Positions 56,354 to 64,000 of a stretch of 64,000 nt of DNA are shown in pieces. The stretch is from NCBI GenBank assembly GCA_029880325.1, contig JAOUOP010000001.1, positions 287,973 through 351,972 of the forward strand, read 5' to 3'. Positions within the stretch are counted from its first letter, which is position 1. Each line of letters opens with the position of its first letter. The DNA is from Myxococcales bacterium. Lineage in GTDB: Bacteria > Myxococcota_A > Polyangia > Polyangiales > JAFGIB01. The notes beneath the pieces were generated by a model. It had not been told where the DNA came from. It saw only the letters and a list, made by a program, of their open reading frames with translations, and made no database searches. Both the position numbers and the translations under genes were made by a program.

Positions 56354-58801
56354 GTGACCACGACCCCAGAGACCCCAAGCCGCGCTTTTACCTACGCCGG
56401 CGTCTTCCTGGTGGCACAGGCGACGCTGATGCTGGAGATCCTGCTGACGCGCATCACCAGCGTCAGCGCCTGGTACCACCTGGCCTTCTTCGTGATCTCG
56501 CTGGGCATGCTGGGCATGACCGCCGGCGCGGTGCTGATCTTCCTGTGGCCGCGCCTCTTCGAAGACGCCGATGTTCCGAGCCGGCTGCACCAAAGCGCCC
56601 TGGGCTTCGCCCTGTCGATCCCCTGCGGCGTCGCCTTCACCCTGGCGCTACCACTGTCGCCGGTCTCCGATTTCATGAGCTTTTTGGCGCTGCTGGTCAC
56701 CGGCGCCGCCCTGGCCGCCCCCTTCATCCTCGGGGGCATCACCCTGACCCTGGCGCTGACCCGCGCCGGACTGCCCCCGGGCCTGGTCTACGGCGTCGAT
56801 CTGACCGGAGCGGCCGCCGGATGCGCCGTGATCATCCCGCTGCTCGACGCCGTCGACGCGCCCAGCGCCGCGATCCTCTGCGGCGCCGTGGCCGCGCTCT
56901 CGGCCTGGGCCTTCGCCCGCGCCAACGGCCGCCCGAGCCGCGCCGCGCCCCTGACCGCCGCCCTGCTCTTCGCAGCCGCCATCGCCAACACCAGCGCCCC
57001 GTCGCCACCGCTGCGGCCGGCATGGGTCAAGGGCAAGCTCGAGGATCCCTCGCTGCACATCTTCAGCCGCTGGAATACCTACTCGCGCGTCACCGTGGGC
57101 AAGAGCGCCGAAGGCCCGCCGACCTTCTGGGGCAAGGGCCGCCACACGCCTCCCGAGATCCTCGCTCCCATCGAGCAGCGCATGCTCGAAATCGACGGCG
57201 CCGCCGGCACCGTGATGGCCCGCTTCGGCAAGGACCTCAGCGACCACGCCTACCTGGCCTGGGACATCACCGCCACCGCCCACAACCTGCGCCCCAGTGG
57301 TCCCGCCGCCGTGATCGGCGTCGGTGGCGGCCGCGACGTGCTCGAAGCCGCCCGCGTCGGCCACAAGCCCGTGGTCGCCGTGGAGCTCAACGATCTAATC
57401 GTGGACCTTCACGAAAAAGAGATGCGCGACTTCTCGGGCCTGATGCAGATCGACGGCCTTACGCTGGTGCGCGACGAGGCCCGCAGCTACATGGCGCGCG
57501 ACACCATGCGCTACCAGGTGATCACGATGTCGCTGATCGACACCTGGGCCTCCACCGGAGCCGGGGCCTACAGCCTGTCGGAAAACGGCCTCTACACCGC
57601 CGATGCCTGGGGCGTCTTCCTCGACCGCCTGGACGAGGGCGGCATCTTCACCGTCTCGCGCTGGTACTTCATGGACTCGCCGGGTGAGACCGCGCGCATG
57701 CTCGCTCTGGCCATGGAAGCGGTGTGGTCGCGCGGCGCGGTCAACCCCCAGCTTCATATCGTGCTCTTGCAGACCGAGTTCATCTCGACGCTGCTGCTCA
57801 GCCCCACACCCTTCTCGATGGCCGACATCGACCGAATCCAGGAAGTCTGCGTGGCCAAGGGCTTCAACATGTTGATGACCCCGCGCAAGTCCCCGGTGCA
57901 TCCGATGCTGCGCGGCGTCGCCGCCCAACCCACGCGTCAGGCCCTCCGCGAATACACCAGCAGCCAGCGCCTCGATCTCACGCCGCCCACCGACGAGCGC
58001 CCCTTCTTTTTCAATATGCTCAAGCCGGGCGATTGGCTGCGTTCGCGGGCGGAGATGGACAAACTCGACTACGGGTTCTTGGGCAACCTGCAGGCCACCC
58101 AGACCCTGCTCTACGCGACCCTGGTAAGCCTCTTGCTGACGCTGCTGACCCTGGCCTTTCCCCTGGCCAGCCGCTTCCGCCAGCTGGCCGCCTTCGACCG
58201 GCGCGACGTGGCCGCGGCCCTGGCCTATTTTGCGCTGATCGGCCTCGGCTTCATGTTCGTGGAGATGGGCCTTTTGTCGCGACTGAGCGTCTTTCTCGGC
58301 CATCCCACACTGGCGCTGGCGGTCTTGCTCGGGGGCATCATCTTCTTCACCGGCATGGGCAGTCTGCTCAGCGCGCACATCGACCCCTCAGACCGCCGCT
58401 GGGCCCGCAGCTATCCCCTGATCCCGGCGCTGCTGGTGCTGATCGCAGGCGCCGTGATGCAGCCGCTGATGCAGACCCTGCAGAGCAGCGGCGCACCCAT
58501 GCGCATCGCCGCCAGCCTGGCGCTCATCGCACCGCCGGCCCTGGGCCTGGGCCTGTGCTTTCCCCTGGGCCTTTCGCTGGTCGAGCGGCTCGAGGCCGCG
58601 CGCGCCGGTGGCAGCGCCGAGCATCCGCGCCTGGGCCCGTGGCTGTGGGGCATCAACGGCGCCTTTGGCGTTTGCGCCAGCGGCCTGGGCCTGGGCACCT
58701 CGATGGTCTGGGGCGTGCAGACCACGCTGGCCGTGGGCGCCTGCTGCTATCTGGTGCTGCCGCTGCTCAGCGATCGCCTGGCGCGCGCCGGCGGAAGCTA
58801 A
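56354..58801 (+). CDS. Membrane protein with spermidine-synthase-like domain
   Basis: 815 residues. Six to seven TM helices at the N-terminus, a cytosolic/periplasmic Rossmann-like methyltransferase/spermidine-synthase domain (about 270-560; GVGGGRDVLEAARVG, VVAVELND), then a second TM block of about six helices. The active-site Asp of true spermidine synthases (consensus D-S-S/T-D-P) is not present: the strand reads YQVITMSLIDTWASTGAGAY. So it keeps the fold but probably not the reaction. Proteins of this layout are widespread in deltaproteobacteria without known function. Starts 114 bp after the terminator; convergent with the small holin-like gene. Confidence 0.8.
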   Translation: MTTTPETPSRAFTYAGVFLVAQATLMLEILLTRITSVSAWYHLAFFVISLGMLGMTAGAVLIFLWPRLFEDADVPSRLHQSALGFALSIPCGVAFTLALPLSPVSDFMSFLALLVTGAALAAPFILGGITLTLALTRAGLPPGLVYGVDLTGAAAGCAVIIPLLDAVDAPSAAILCGAVAALSAWAFARANGRPSRAAPLTAALLFAAAIANTSAPSPPLRPAWVKGKLEDPSLHIFSRWNTYSRVTVGKSAEGPPTFWGKGRHTPPEILAPIEQRMLEIDGAAGTVMARFGKDLSDHAYLAWDITATAHNLRPSGPAAVIGVGGGRDVLEAARVGHKPVVAVELNDLIVDLHEKEMRDFSGLMQIDGLTLVRDEARSYMARDTMRYQVITMSLIDTWASTGAGAYSLSENGLYTADAWGVFLDRLDEGGIFTVSRWYFMDSPGETARMLALAMEAVWSRGAVNPQLHIVLLQTEFISTLLLSPTPFSMADIDRIQEVCVAKGFNMLMTPRKSPVHPMLRGVAAQPTRQALREYTSSQRLDLTPPTDERPFFFNMLKPGDWLRSRAEMDKLDYGFLGNLQATQTLLYATLVSLLLTLLTLAFPLASRFRQLAAFDRRDVAAALAYFALIGLGFMFVEMGLLSRLSVFLGHPTLALAVLLGGIIFFTGMGSLLSAHIDPSDRRWARSYPLIPALLVLIAGAVMQPLMQTLQSSGAPMRIAASLALIAPPALGLGLCFPLGLSLVERLEAARAGGSAEHPRLGPWLWGINGAFGVCASGLGLGTSMVWGVQTTLAVGACCYLVLPLLSDRLARAGGS

Positions 58802-58810
58802 TAGCTTGTT

Positions 58811-59176
58811 TTAGTCATCCTTGCGGCGGTCGATCAGGAAGTTCAGCAGCCCCAGTAGCACGCTCAGGAGCAACGCCGCCGTCCAGGTGCGGATCGTAAA
58901 GCCGTGCAGGATCCCCGCGGTCCACTTCAGCAAGATCGTGTGAACGATCACGGGCACCAGAAAGAAGAAGAGCCCCAGCGTCAGGATGCCCGGCACAATC
59001 GCCAGCAGCCCAACCACGGCCGAAAGCAGCCAGCCCACCACCACGTAGAGTAGGCCATACATCAGAGCCGCGCGCACGGCGTCACCGATGCCGCCGACGG
59101 AAACCCCGCCGATGAGCTGCGGCGAAACTGCGATCGTGAGCGACACCAACACCAATTTGGTCAGTAGGCGCTTCAT
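58811..59176 (-). CDS. Small polytopic membrane protein (PF04020-type, 4-TM holin-like)
   Basis: 121 residues, four hydrophobic helices: KLVLVSLTIAVSPQLIGGV, AALMYGLLYVVVGWLLSAVV, LAIVPGILTLGLFFFLVPV and ALLLSVLLGLLNFLID. The GILTLGLFFFLVPVIV segment and the R-A-A-L-M...G-L-L-x-x-V pattern match the mycobacterial 4-TM phage holin family, which occurs in many bacteria outside phages. The function is unknown. Its ATG overlaps the hemD stop by 4 bp, so the genes are coupled. Confidence 0.75.
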   Translation of the reverse strand: MKRLLTKLVLVSLTIAVSPQLIGGVSVGGIGDAVRAALMYGLLYVVVGWLLSAVVGLLAIVPGILTLGLFFFLVPVIVHTILLKWTAGILHGFTIRTWTAALLLSVLLGLLNFLIDRRKDD

Positions 59177-60024
59177 GGTTCCCCTGTGTGCGAGGCGCGC
59201 TTGTGTTCAAGGGCGCCCATGGCGTCGCGGTCCAGCGCCTTGACCAGCTGGCCCATCTTGGGATGCTCTGGCTCCAGGTCGGGCTCCAGGCCGTGGTCGC
59301 GCAGGGCCTCACTGGTCACCGGCCCGATCGAAGCCACGAGCACGCGCTCGCCCAGGGCGGCCATGAGCTGTTCGCGCAGGCCAAGCCGCTCGGCCACCTG
59401 CAGCAGGTGATCGATCTGACGCGCACTGGTCACCGTGACCGCATCGGCCTCACCGCGGCACAGAAGCTCCACCGCGCGTTCCAGCGGTGCCGTGTCCTCG
59501 GGCAACCGCCAGGCGTAGATCGGGACCCGATGAACCTCAGCGCCCTGGGCCTTGAGGCCCGAGAGCAGCGCGTCGTTGGGCCGCCCGTACTCCTGCACCC
59601 ACAGGCGCTGACCTGCAAGCCCAAGCGAGCGGCAAAGCGCGAGCAGCTCGCGGTAGGTGTTGGGCTCGGGCGCCACCGCCGTCGCGCGCAGGCCCATGGC
59701 ACGCAGCACGGCGGCCGGTTTGGGCCCGCGGCACAGGAGCTTCAACCGCGACAGGGCCTCGCGCACCCGGTCGCTGTCGTGGGCGGCCTCCAACACGTCA
59801 AAAAGGCGGCGCGCTCCCACGCCGGTCAGCAACACAAGGCCGTCGCAGCCGCCCGCGAGCAAGACGCGACCGAAGTCCAGCGCTTGCACCTGATCGCCGA
59901 GCGCCACCTCGCGCATGCTCGGCGCCCGGATCGGGACCATGCCGCGACGCTCGAGTAGGCTCGCCATCTCGAGTTCGCGGCGACTCTCCAAGCTGATCAC
60001 TCGCAGCGAGACTTGCACGCCCAT
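59173..60024 (-). CDS. hemD: Uroporphyrinogen-III synthase
   Basis: 283 residues. It closes the linear tetrapyrrole hydroxymethylbilane to uroporphyrinogen III in heme/siroheme synthesis. The family is poorly conserved. Marks here are the two alpha/beta lobes and linkers, VAPEPNTYRELLALC, VTVTSARQIDHLL (the T-S-A strand) and the terminal SIGPVTSEALRDHGLEPDLE, which is the typical P-x-T-S/A-x-A-L-x-x-x-G-x-x-P ending. The first lobe has VLLTGVGARRLFD. Stands without hemC beside it. Coupled to the holin-like membrane gene. Confidence 0.88.
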   Translation of the reverse strand: MGVQVSLRVISLESRRELEMASLLERRGMVPIRAPSMREVALGDQVQALDFGRVLLAGGCDGLVLLTGVGARRLFDVLEAAHDSDRVREALSRLKLLCRGPKPAAVLRAMGLRATAVAPEPNTYRELLALCRSLGLAGQRLWVQEYGRPNDALLSGLKAQGAEVHRVPIYAWRLPEDTAPLERAVELLCRGEADAVTVTSARQIDHLLQVAERLGLREQLMAALGERVLVASIGPVTSEALRDHGLEPDLEPEHPKMGQLVKALDRDAMGALEHKRASHTGEP

Positions 60025-60216
60025 CGATCGCTACGGTAGCGCCCTTGGCAGCGACTCGATAGTGCGCAGGCGCCGCCACGTCGCCTGCGGTAGAGCCTGC
60101 GCGGGTCGTCGTGAGCTGCAAGCCGCAGGTCGGCGCCGCAGCTGGACCCGAGACGGCCCGCGCAGGCAGCAGCGCCGCTTGCACCCCCCAGGTGGCTGTG
60201 GGAGCTTGGCGCCGCC

Positions 60217-61080
60217 GTGACTGCCGCCCTCAAGATCGTCTACGGCGTGGTCGCCTTTCGCGTGCGCAAGCTGGAGATGGCCAACCTGGCCGGCGCGCTC
60301 GCGATCATGCTGGTACTGCGCATGGGCCCGGCCGAAGCCCTGGTGCGCGGCCTGTTTGCGGCCCTGCTCAATATTCTGATCTACCTCAACAACGACTACC
60401 TGGACGTGGCCATCGACCAACGCGCCCCCGACAAGGACGCGGGCAAGGTGGCCTACATGCGCGCGCACATGGCCCAGGCCCGGACGGCCCAGTGGCTGCT
60501 GCTGGTGATCCTGGTCGCCATGGCGCTGCTGGGCGAGCCCGATCTGCTGTTGCCGCTGATCGCCGGTGGCGGCATCTGCGTGGCCTACTCGGCGCGTTTG
60601 AAGCACATGCCGGGCCTCGACATCCTGGCGATGGCGCTATGGGGCGTGGCCATGCCCCTATGCGGTAGTCACGCAGACAGCACCCTGGGCTGGCTGCTCG
60701 CGCTGCAGCTGGGTCTCATCTCCGCGGTCTTTGAGTCGATCCAGGTGATCCGCGACCACGATACCGACGCCGCGCTCGCGGTGCGCACCAGCGCGGTGGC
60801 GATGGGAGTGCCGCGCACGCTCTGGCTGGCCCGCGGGCTGATGGTGCTGGCCAGCGCCTACGCGGCCGTCACGCTGCATCCGGCCGCCGGCGGGGTCATG
60901 CTGCTGAGCCCCCTCATCCCCTTCAAGACGCAACGGGCCGCGGGCTACTGGACCGCCGTCAAGCTGGTGCTGGGCGTCGGCTTCGTGGTCGCCTGCGCCC
61001 TTTGCTACGTGCAGGCCGGCAGCCAGGGGTTGTGGCTCCGGGTGGACGCGGGCGCCAGCCTCTTTGGGGCCACGCCATGA
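60217..61080 (+). CDS. UbiA-family prenyltransferase
   Basis: 287 residues from GTG 60217, seven to nine TM helices. The allylic-diphosphate/Mg motif is NNDYLDVAIDQRAPDKDAGK (N-D-x-x-D-x-x-x-D). The second acidic motif is VIRDHDTDAALAV. The fold transfers an isoprenoid chain to an aromatic or polar acceptor. The next gene, a geranylgeranyl-reductase-like oxidoreductase, starts inside its stop codon (ATGA), suggesting that the chain added here is reduced. The acceptor (quinone, glycerol phosphate or pigment) is not apparent. Confidence 0.85.
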   Translation: MTAALKIVYGVVAFRVRKLEMANLAGALAIMLVLRMGPAEALVRGLFAALLNILIYLNNDYLDVAIDQRAPDKDAGKVAYMRAHMAQARTAQWLLLVILVAMALLGEPDLLLPLIAGGGICVAYSARLKHMPGLDILAMALWGVAMPLCGSHADSTLGWLLALQLGLISAVFESIQVIRDHDTDAALAVRTSAVAMGVPRTLWLARGLMVLASAYAAVTLHPAAGGVMLLSPLIPFKTQRAAGYWTAVKLVLGVGFVVACALCYVQAGSQGLWLRVDAGASLFGATP

Positions 61081-62219
61081 ACCCCAGCCAAAGCGAAGTG
61101 CTTGTGATCGGCGCCGGACCCGCGGGAGCGGCGGCGGCCACGGTGCTGGCCCGGGCCGGCGTCGACGTGGTGGTGGTCGACCGCGCCCGCTTCCCACGCG
61201 ACAAGATCTGCGGCGACGCCCTCAGCAATGGCGCCATGGACCGGGTCGACGAACTCGGCGCAGGCGAGGCCGTGCGCACCGGCCCCCACGCCATCGTCAC
61301 TCGCGGCGAAGCGGTCTTCCCCGATGGCCACCGCCTCGGTCGGGACTACGGGCGCCCCGGCTACATCGTGCCGCGGCTGGCCCTCGACGCGGCACTGGTC
61401 GACGCGGCCGCCGCCGCTGGCGCCGAGATTCGCCAGGGCCTCGGCGTGCGCGGGCTGCGCACCGAGGGCGGCACCGTGGTCGGCGCCCACGGCCCCCAGT
61501 TCGAGCACCGCGCCAGAATCGTCATCGCGGCCGACGGCCATGGCTCGCTAGGCCTGGCGCCCCTGGGCCGACAGCGACCTCGCGGCAAGTACCTGGGCGT
61601 TGCGGCGACCGCCTACATGCGCGGCATTACCATGCCCCACGGCCCCGGCGTGGCCGACCACTACTTCGAACGCGAACTCGAGTGCGGCTACGGCTGGATC
61701 TTTCCAGCGGTCGAAGGCGTGGCCAACATGGGCGTCTACCAGCGCTCGGATGGCTACAAGCGCGGTGGGCTCGCCCTGCGCGAGGCCCTCGACGACTTCA
61801 TCGCGCGCCATCCCGAGCGCTTCGCAGGCGCCGAAATCGTCGGCAAGGTGCGCAGCTGGCCCCTGCCCCTGGGACCTGTGCCCGGAGCGGCCGCCGGCTC
61901 GGGCCTGATGCTGGTGGGCGACGCGGGCGGCTTCATCGACCCGCTCTCCGGCGAGGGCATCTGGCAGGCCCTGTTCACGGGCATGGCCGCCGGGCGCATC
62001 GCCGCCCAGGCGCTGACCCAGGGCGGCCTCGCACCCGAGCACTGCGCGCGCTACGACGCCGAGTGCGAGCGCCATGTGGGCAGCGCCAGCCGTGGCAAGG
62101 CCCGGGCCCAGGAAGCGATGCGCCTGATCGTCGGCAGCGGCATCTATCGGCTGCCGCCCGTGCGCGCGGCGCTTGGCTGGGCCTACCGCAGACGCTCCTT
62201 CGAGGTGACCAAGGCCTGA
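61077..62219 (+). CDS. Geranylgeranyl-reductase-like FAD-dependent oxidoreductase
   Basis: 380 residues from ATG 61077 overlapping the UbiA-like stop. The N-terminal dinucleotide fold has VIGAGPAGAAAATVLARAG, then CGDALSNGAMDRVDELG (typical C-G-D/G-A/G motif of GGR), the FAD-binding ADGHGS and the later GDAGGFIDPLSGEGI. Members reduce the double bonds of geranylgeranyl chains on chlorophyll, archaeal lipids or menaquinone. The gene pairing suggests a saturated prenyl lipid product. Length and motif order are normal. Confidence 0.88.
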   Translation: MNPSQSEVLVIGAGPAGAAAATVLARAGVDVVVVDRARFPRDKICGDALSNGAMDRVDELGAGEAVRTGPHAIVTRGEAVFPDGHRLGRDYGRPGYIVPRLALDAALVDAAAAAGAEIRQGLGVRGLRTEGGTVVGAHGPQFEHRARIVIAADGHGSLGLAPLGRQRPRGKYLGVAATAYMRGITMPHGPGVADHYFERELECGYGWIFPAVEGVANMGVYQRSDGYKRGGLALREALDDFIARHPERFAGAEIVGKVRSWPLPLGPVPGAAAGSGLMLVGDAGGFIDPLSGEGIWQALFTGMAAGRIAAQALTQGGLAPEHCARYDAECERHVGSASRGKARAQEAMRLIVGSGIYRLPPVRAALGWAYRRRSFEVTKA

Positions 62220-62260
62220 GCGGCGGGCCAAGCGGGCCGGCAGGCCCCGGCTCTCGGCCG

Positions 62261-62281
62261 TTGACATGCCGGACTTGTCAA
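62261..62281 (+). promoter_or_regulatory. TTGACA-type -35 inside an inverted repeat, upstream of the porin-like gene
   Basis: TTGACA (62261-62266) and TGTCAA (62276-62281) are perfect 6-bp arms 9 bp apart. The left arm is a consensus -35 box; TACTGT at 62285-62290 (18-bp spacer) is a weak -10. An operator overlapping the -35 would let a dimeric regulator control this gene. Confidence 0.45.
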
Positions 62282-62307
62282 TCCTACTGTTATTGGCCAC
62301 TATTGCA

Positions 62308-62326
62308 ATTGAAATTCGTTTTCAAT
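62308..62326. promoter_or_regulatory. Inverted repeat just before the porin-like start
   Basis: ATTGAAA (62308-62314) and TTTCAAT (62320-62326) are 7-bp arms with a 5-nt loop (TTCGT), ending 7 bp before the ATG at 62334. It is AT-rich in a GC-rich genome. It could be a repressor site (Fur-like spacing is not met) or an RNA hairpin that hides the start codon. No Shine-Dalgarno is seen before the ATG. Confidence 0.4.
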
Positions 62327-62333
62327 AACTTCC

Positions 62334-63878
62334 ATGCCCGCTCTTTCACATCGATACCTCCCGCTTTTCTTCTGCTGCAGCGCCCTACTGAGCTCACCGG
62401 CCCGGGCCCAGCAGCCCGACACTCCCGCGCCTTCGGCGGCAGAAAGCAGCCCTGAGCCGCCTGCGACCGAAGTGCAGCAGGTTCCGGACAACGCCGCGCC
62501 GTCTCCCACGGGCCCGGCTGGGAGCGAAGCCGAGGTCTCCCCGACAGCTGCTGCGGAAGCGCCCACGGAAACAGGCTCCCAGGCCGCCCCCGAGGCGACA
62601 CCCCCAGCGCCGGCCGCTGAGCCCACCGAGCCCACCGAGCCCACCACGACGAGCGAGGGCCCGGTACTCGATCTGCCCGAAGACGCCGAGGCCCAGGCAG
62701 GATGGGCCCCACCGGCAGACGCCGCACCGGCCGCCGATCGGCCCGCAGCCGTGGATATGACCCGCGGCCTCAAGCAGGCACGCCTGGACAGCCCCACCGG
62801 CGTCGGTGGCTACGCCGAGCTGCACTACAACCTCAAAAACCTCGACGACGACGCCGCGCGCCAGAGCGAACTCGACATGCACCGCCTGGTCGCCTTCCTG
62901 GCCAAGCGCTTCGGCGAGCAGCTGAGCTTCTACGCCGAGATCGAAGTCGAGCACGCCCTGGCCAAGCCCGGAAGCCCGGGACAGGTCGGCATCGAGCAAG
63001 CCACCTTTGACTACTTGCTCATCGGCCAGCAGCTGGGCGTGCGGGCAGGCATCGTGCTTGTGCCGATGGGCATCATCAACCAGTGGCACGAGCCGCCCAT
63101 CTTCCACGGCGTCGAGCGCCCCATCATCGAGTCGACCATCATCCCGAGCACGTGGCGCGAAGGGGGCGTGGGCATCTTCGGCGAGGCCGTCGAGGGCCTG
63201 CGCTACGAACTCTACCTGGTCGGCGGCCTCAATGCCGCTGGCTTCCGCATCCAGGACGGCATCCGCGGCGGCCGCCAGAGCGTAGCCAACGCACGCGCCG
63301 ATGGCCTGGCCCTGACCGGCCGCGTGGAGCTGGAGCCATCACTCGGGGTCGTGGCGGGCATCTCCGGTTACTTCGGCCTGGCCGGCCCCAATGCCGACTT
63401 CTACGACGCGGCCGGGTCAGGATTGGAGCTGGACGTGCCCGTGCTGGGCCTGTCGGCCGACGTCCGCGGCCGCTACAAGGGCTTCGAGGGGCGCGCGGTA
63501 TTCGCCCACTTCTCGATTGGCGACAGCGCTCTTTTGCGGCAGGCAGCTGACGTCAACGGCGACCCCCTGGGCATTGATGTGGGCTCCCGCGCGCTCGGCC
63601 TCTACGGAGAAATCGCCTACGACGCCCTGCACCTGCTCGAGACCGAGCACCAACTGCTGCCCTTCGTGCGCGTCGAGCGCTACGACCCGGTCGCCGCCGT
63701 GGACGGCCGCGAAGAAAGCGACGAAGACAAAGCCCTGGCCGCCACCGCCCTGATCCTGGGCCTGAGCTACCGGCCCATCCCCCAGGTCATCTTCAAGTTC
63801 GATTTCATCCGCCGCAACCACGACGCGGGCGGTGACGACTCGAGCGAAATCAACCTGGGCGTCGGCACGATGTTCTAG
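62334..63878 (+). CDS. Porin-like outer-membrane beta-barrel protein
   Basis: 514 residues. Signal peptide (HRYLPLFFCCSALLSSPARA, cleaved near ARA-Q), then a 110-residue disordered linker rich in Pro, Ala, Glu and Thr (three PTE units). The barrel, about 160-514, has strands such as GGYAELHYNL, LSFYAEIEVEHAL and GVRAGIVLVPMGIINQ, and a terminal strand ending in GVGTMF (Phe end as in BAM substrates). It is in the style of phosphate-selective porin O/P and related deltaproteobacterial porins. The long disordered linker before the barrel is unusual. Substrate unknown. Confidence 0.75.
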   Translation: MPALSHRYLPLFFCCSALLSSPARAQQPDTPAPSAAESSPEPPATEVQQVPDNAAPSPTGPAGSEAEVSPTAAAEAPTETGSQAAPEATPPAPAAEPTEPTEPTTTSEGPVLDLPEDAEAQAGWAPPADAAPAADRPAAVDMTRGLKQARLDSPTGVGGYAELHYNLKNLDDDAARQSELDMHRLVAFLAKRFGEQLSFYAEIEVEHALAKPGSPGQVGIEQATFDYLLIGQQLGVRAGIVLVPMGIINQWHEPPIFHGVERPIIESTIIPSTWREGGVGIFGEAVEGLRYELYLVGGLNAAGFRIQDGIRGGRQSVANARADGLALTGRVELEPSLGVVAGISGYFGLAGPNADFYDAAGSGLELDVPVLGLSADVRGRYKGFEGRAVFAHFSIGDSALLRQAADVNGDPLGIDVGSRALGLYGEIAYDALHLLETEHQLLPFVRVERYDPVAAVDGREESDEDKALAATALILGLSYRPIPQVIFKFDFIRRNHDAGGDDSSEINLGVGTMF

Positions 63879-64000
63879 GAGACTGGTGTCAAACGAAGCC
63901 TTTTCCCGTCTCAGGAAGAAAGTCGCGGCTCGGCTGTCCGCAGGGCGGAGCCCTCGGGCGGAAGGCTGAGGGGTGAAAATCGGCTGCCGAGCAGGCCGCG

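Noticed and set aside
58795..58812. Small hairpin AAGCT/AGCTT followed by GTTTT after the spermidine-synthase-like gene.
   Set aside because: The 5-bp AT-containing stem is too weak to call a terminator.

Overview
The window looks like chromosomal DNA of a GC-rich Gram-negative bacterium, most probably a Myxococcota/Bradymonadota-type former deltaproteobacterium. Supporting signs are lipoproteins with low-complexity linkers, a bactofilin, a very large Ser/Thr kinase fused to an ATPase and helical repeats, a Cys-rich secreted protein of the type common in myxobacteria, beta-barrel outer-membrane proteins and strong third-position GC bias. The assignment is inferred from gene content and style only. 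I saw no rRNA, tRNA, CRISPR array, integrase or intact insertion sequence.

Layout. 1-3.2 kb: a zinc-ribbon membrane protein (cut by the window edge), dapB, and a Lys/Ala/Pro-rich lipoprotein. 3.4-24.5 kb: a Wzx/Wzy-type exopolysaccharide locus. It has a Wzz/BY-kinase (wzc-like) at one end, a visibly less GC-rich core (two methyltransferases, Wzy-like polymerase, two glycosyltransferases, an alpha-1,2-fucosyltransferase-like GT11, a Wzx-like flippase), a polyprenyl-phosphate sugar-1-phosphate transferase, a small secreted lipoprotein/barrel pair, the giant Ser/Thr kinase, and at the far end a CpsB/CapC-type phosphatase with a Wza-like export lipoprotein. Glycan units would be started on undecaprenyl phosphate, extended, flipped, polymerised and exported, with BY-kinase and phosphatase as the tyrosine-phosphorylation switch. 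24.6-33.4 kb: an orphan HisKA_2 histidine kinase, a GPH-family sugar transporter, an unrecognised protein convergent with a PHM-like copper lipoprotein, and a B12-binding radical SAM enzyme. 33.6-41.1 kb: a same-strand envelope cluster of bactofilin, a one-TM small protein, an M23 peptidase, a large secreted protein with two papain-like (NlpC/P60-like) segments, a PhoX-like phosphatase and a Glu/Leu-type dehydrogenase.

41.4-50.3 kb: a GFA-cupin fusion, a secreted zinc metallopeptidase, a glyoxalase / chlorite dismutase-like / pdxJ / aldehyde dehydrogenase operon, YggT, a D15-type outer-membrane protein and a solitary TRAP substrate-binding protein. 50.3-54.4 kb: thiC, groES and groEL. 54.4-64 kb: metallophosphoesterase, Cys-rich lipoprotein, a spermidine-synthase-like membrane protein, a small holin-like membrane protein with hemD, a UbiA plus geranylgeranyl-reductase pair, and a porin-like barrel.

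The most unusual non-coding content is a set of short inverted-repeat elements. Three lie head to tail in a 1.1-kb gene-free gap inside the polysaccharide locus (7.5-8.1 kb). One of these has a second copy at 26.9 kb whose two terminal-arm differences are compensated in both arms. A different 123-bp palindromic repeat occurs at 27.3 and 41.3 kb. Other items worth attention are a set of T-x-x-G motifs in the zinc-ribbon protein, a decayed Ser/Thr kinase start at 18.3 kb, a degenerate Walker A in the giant kinase, the full PHM copper-ligand order in a bacterial lipoprotein, and the two papain-like segments in one envelope protein.
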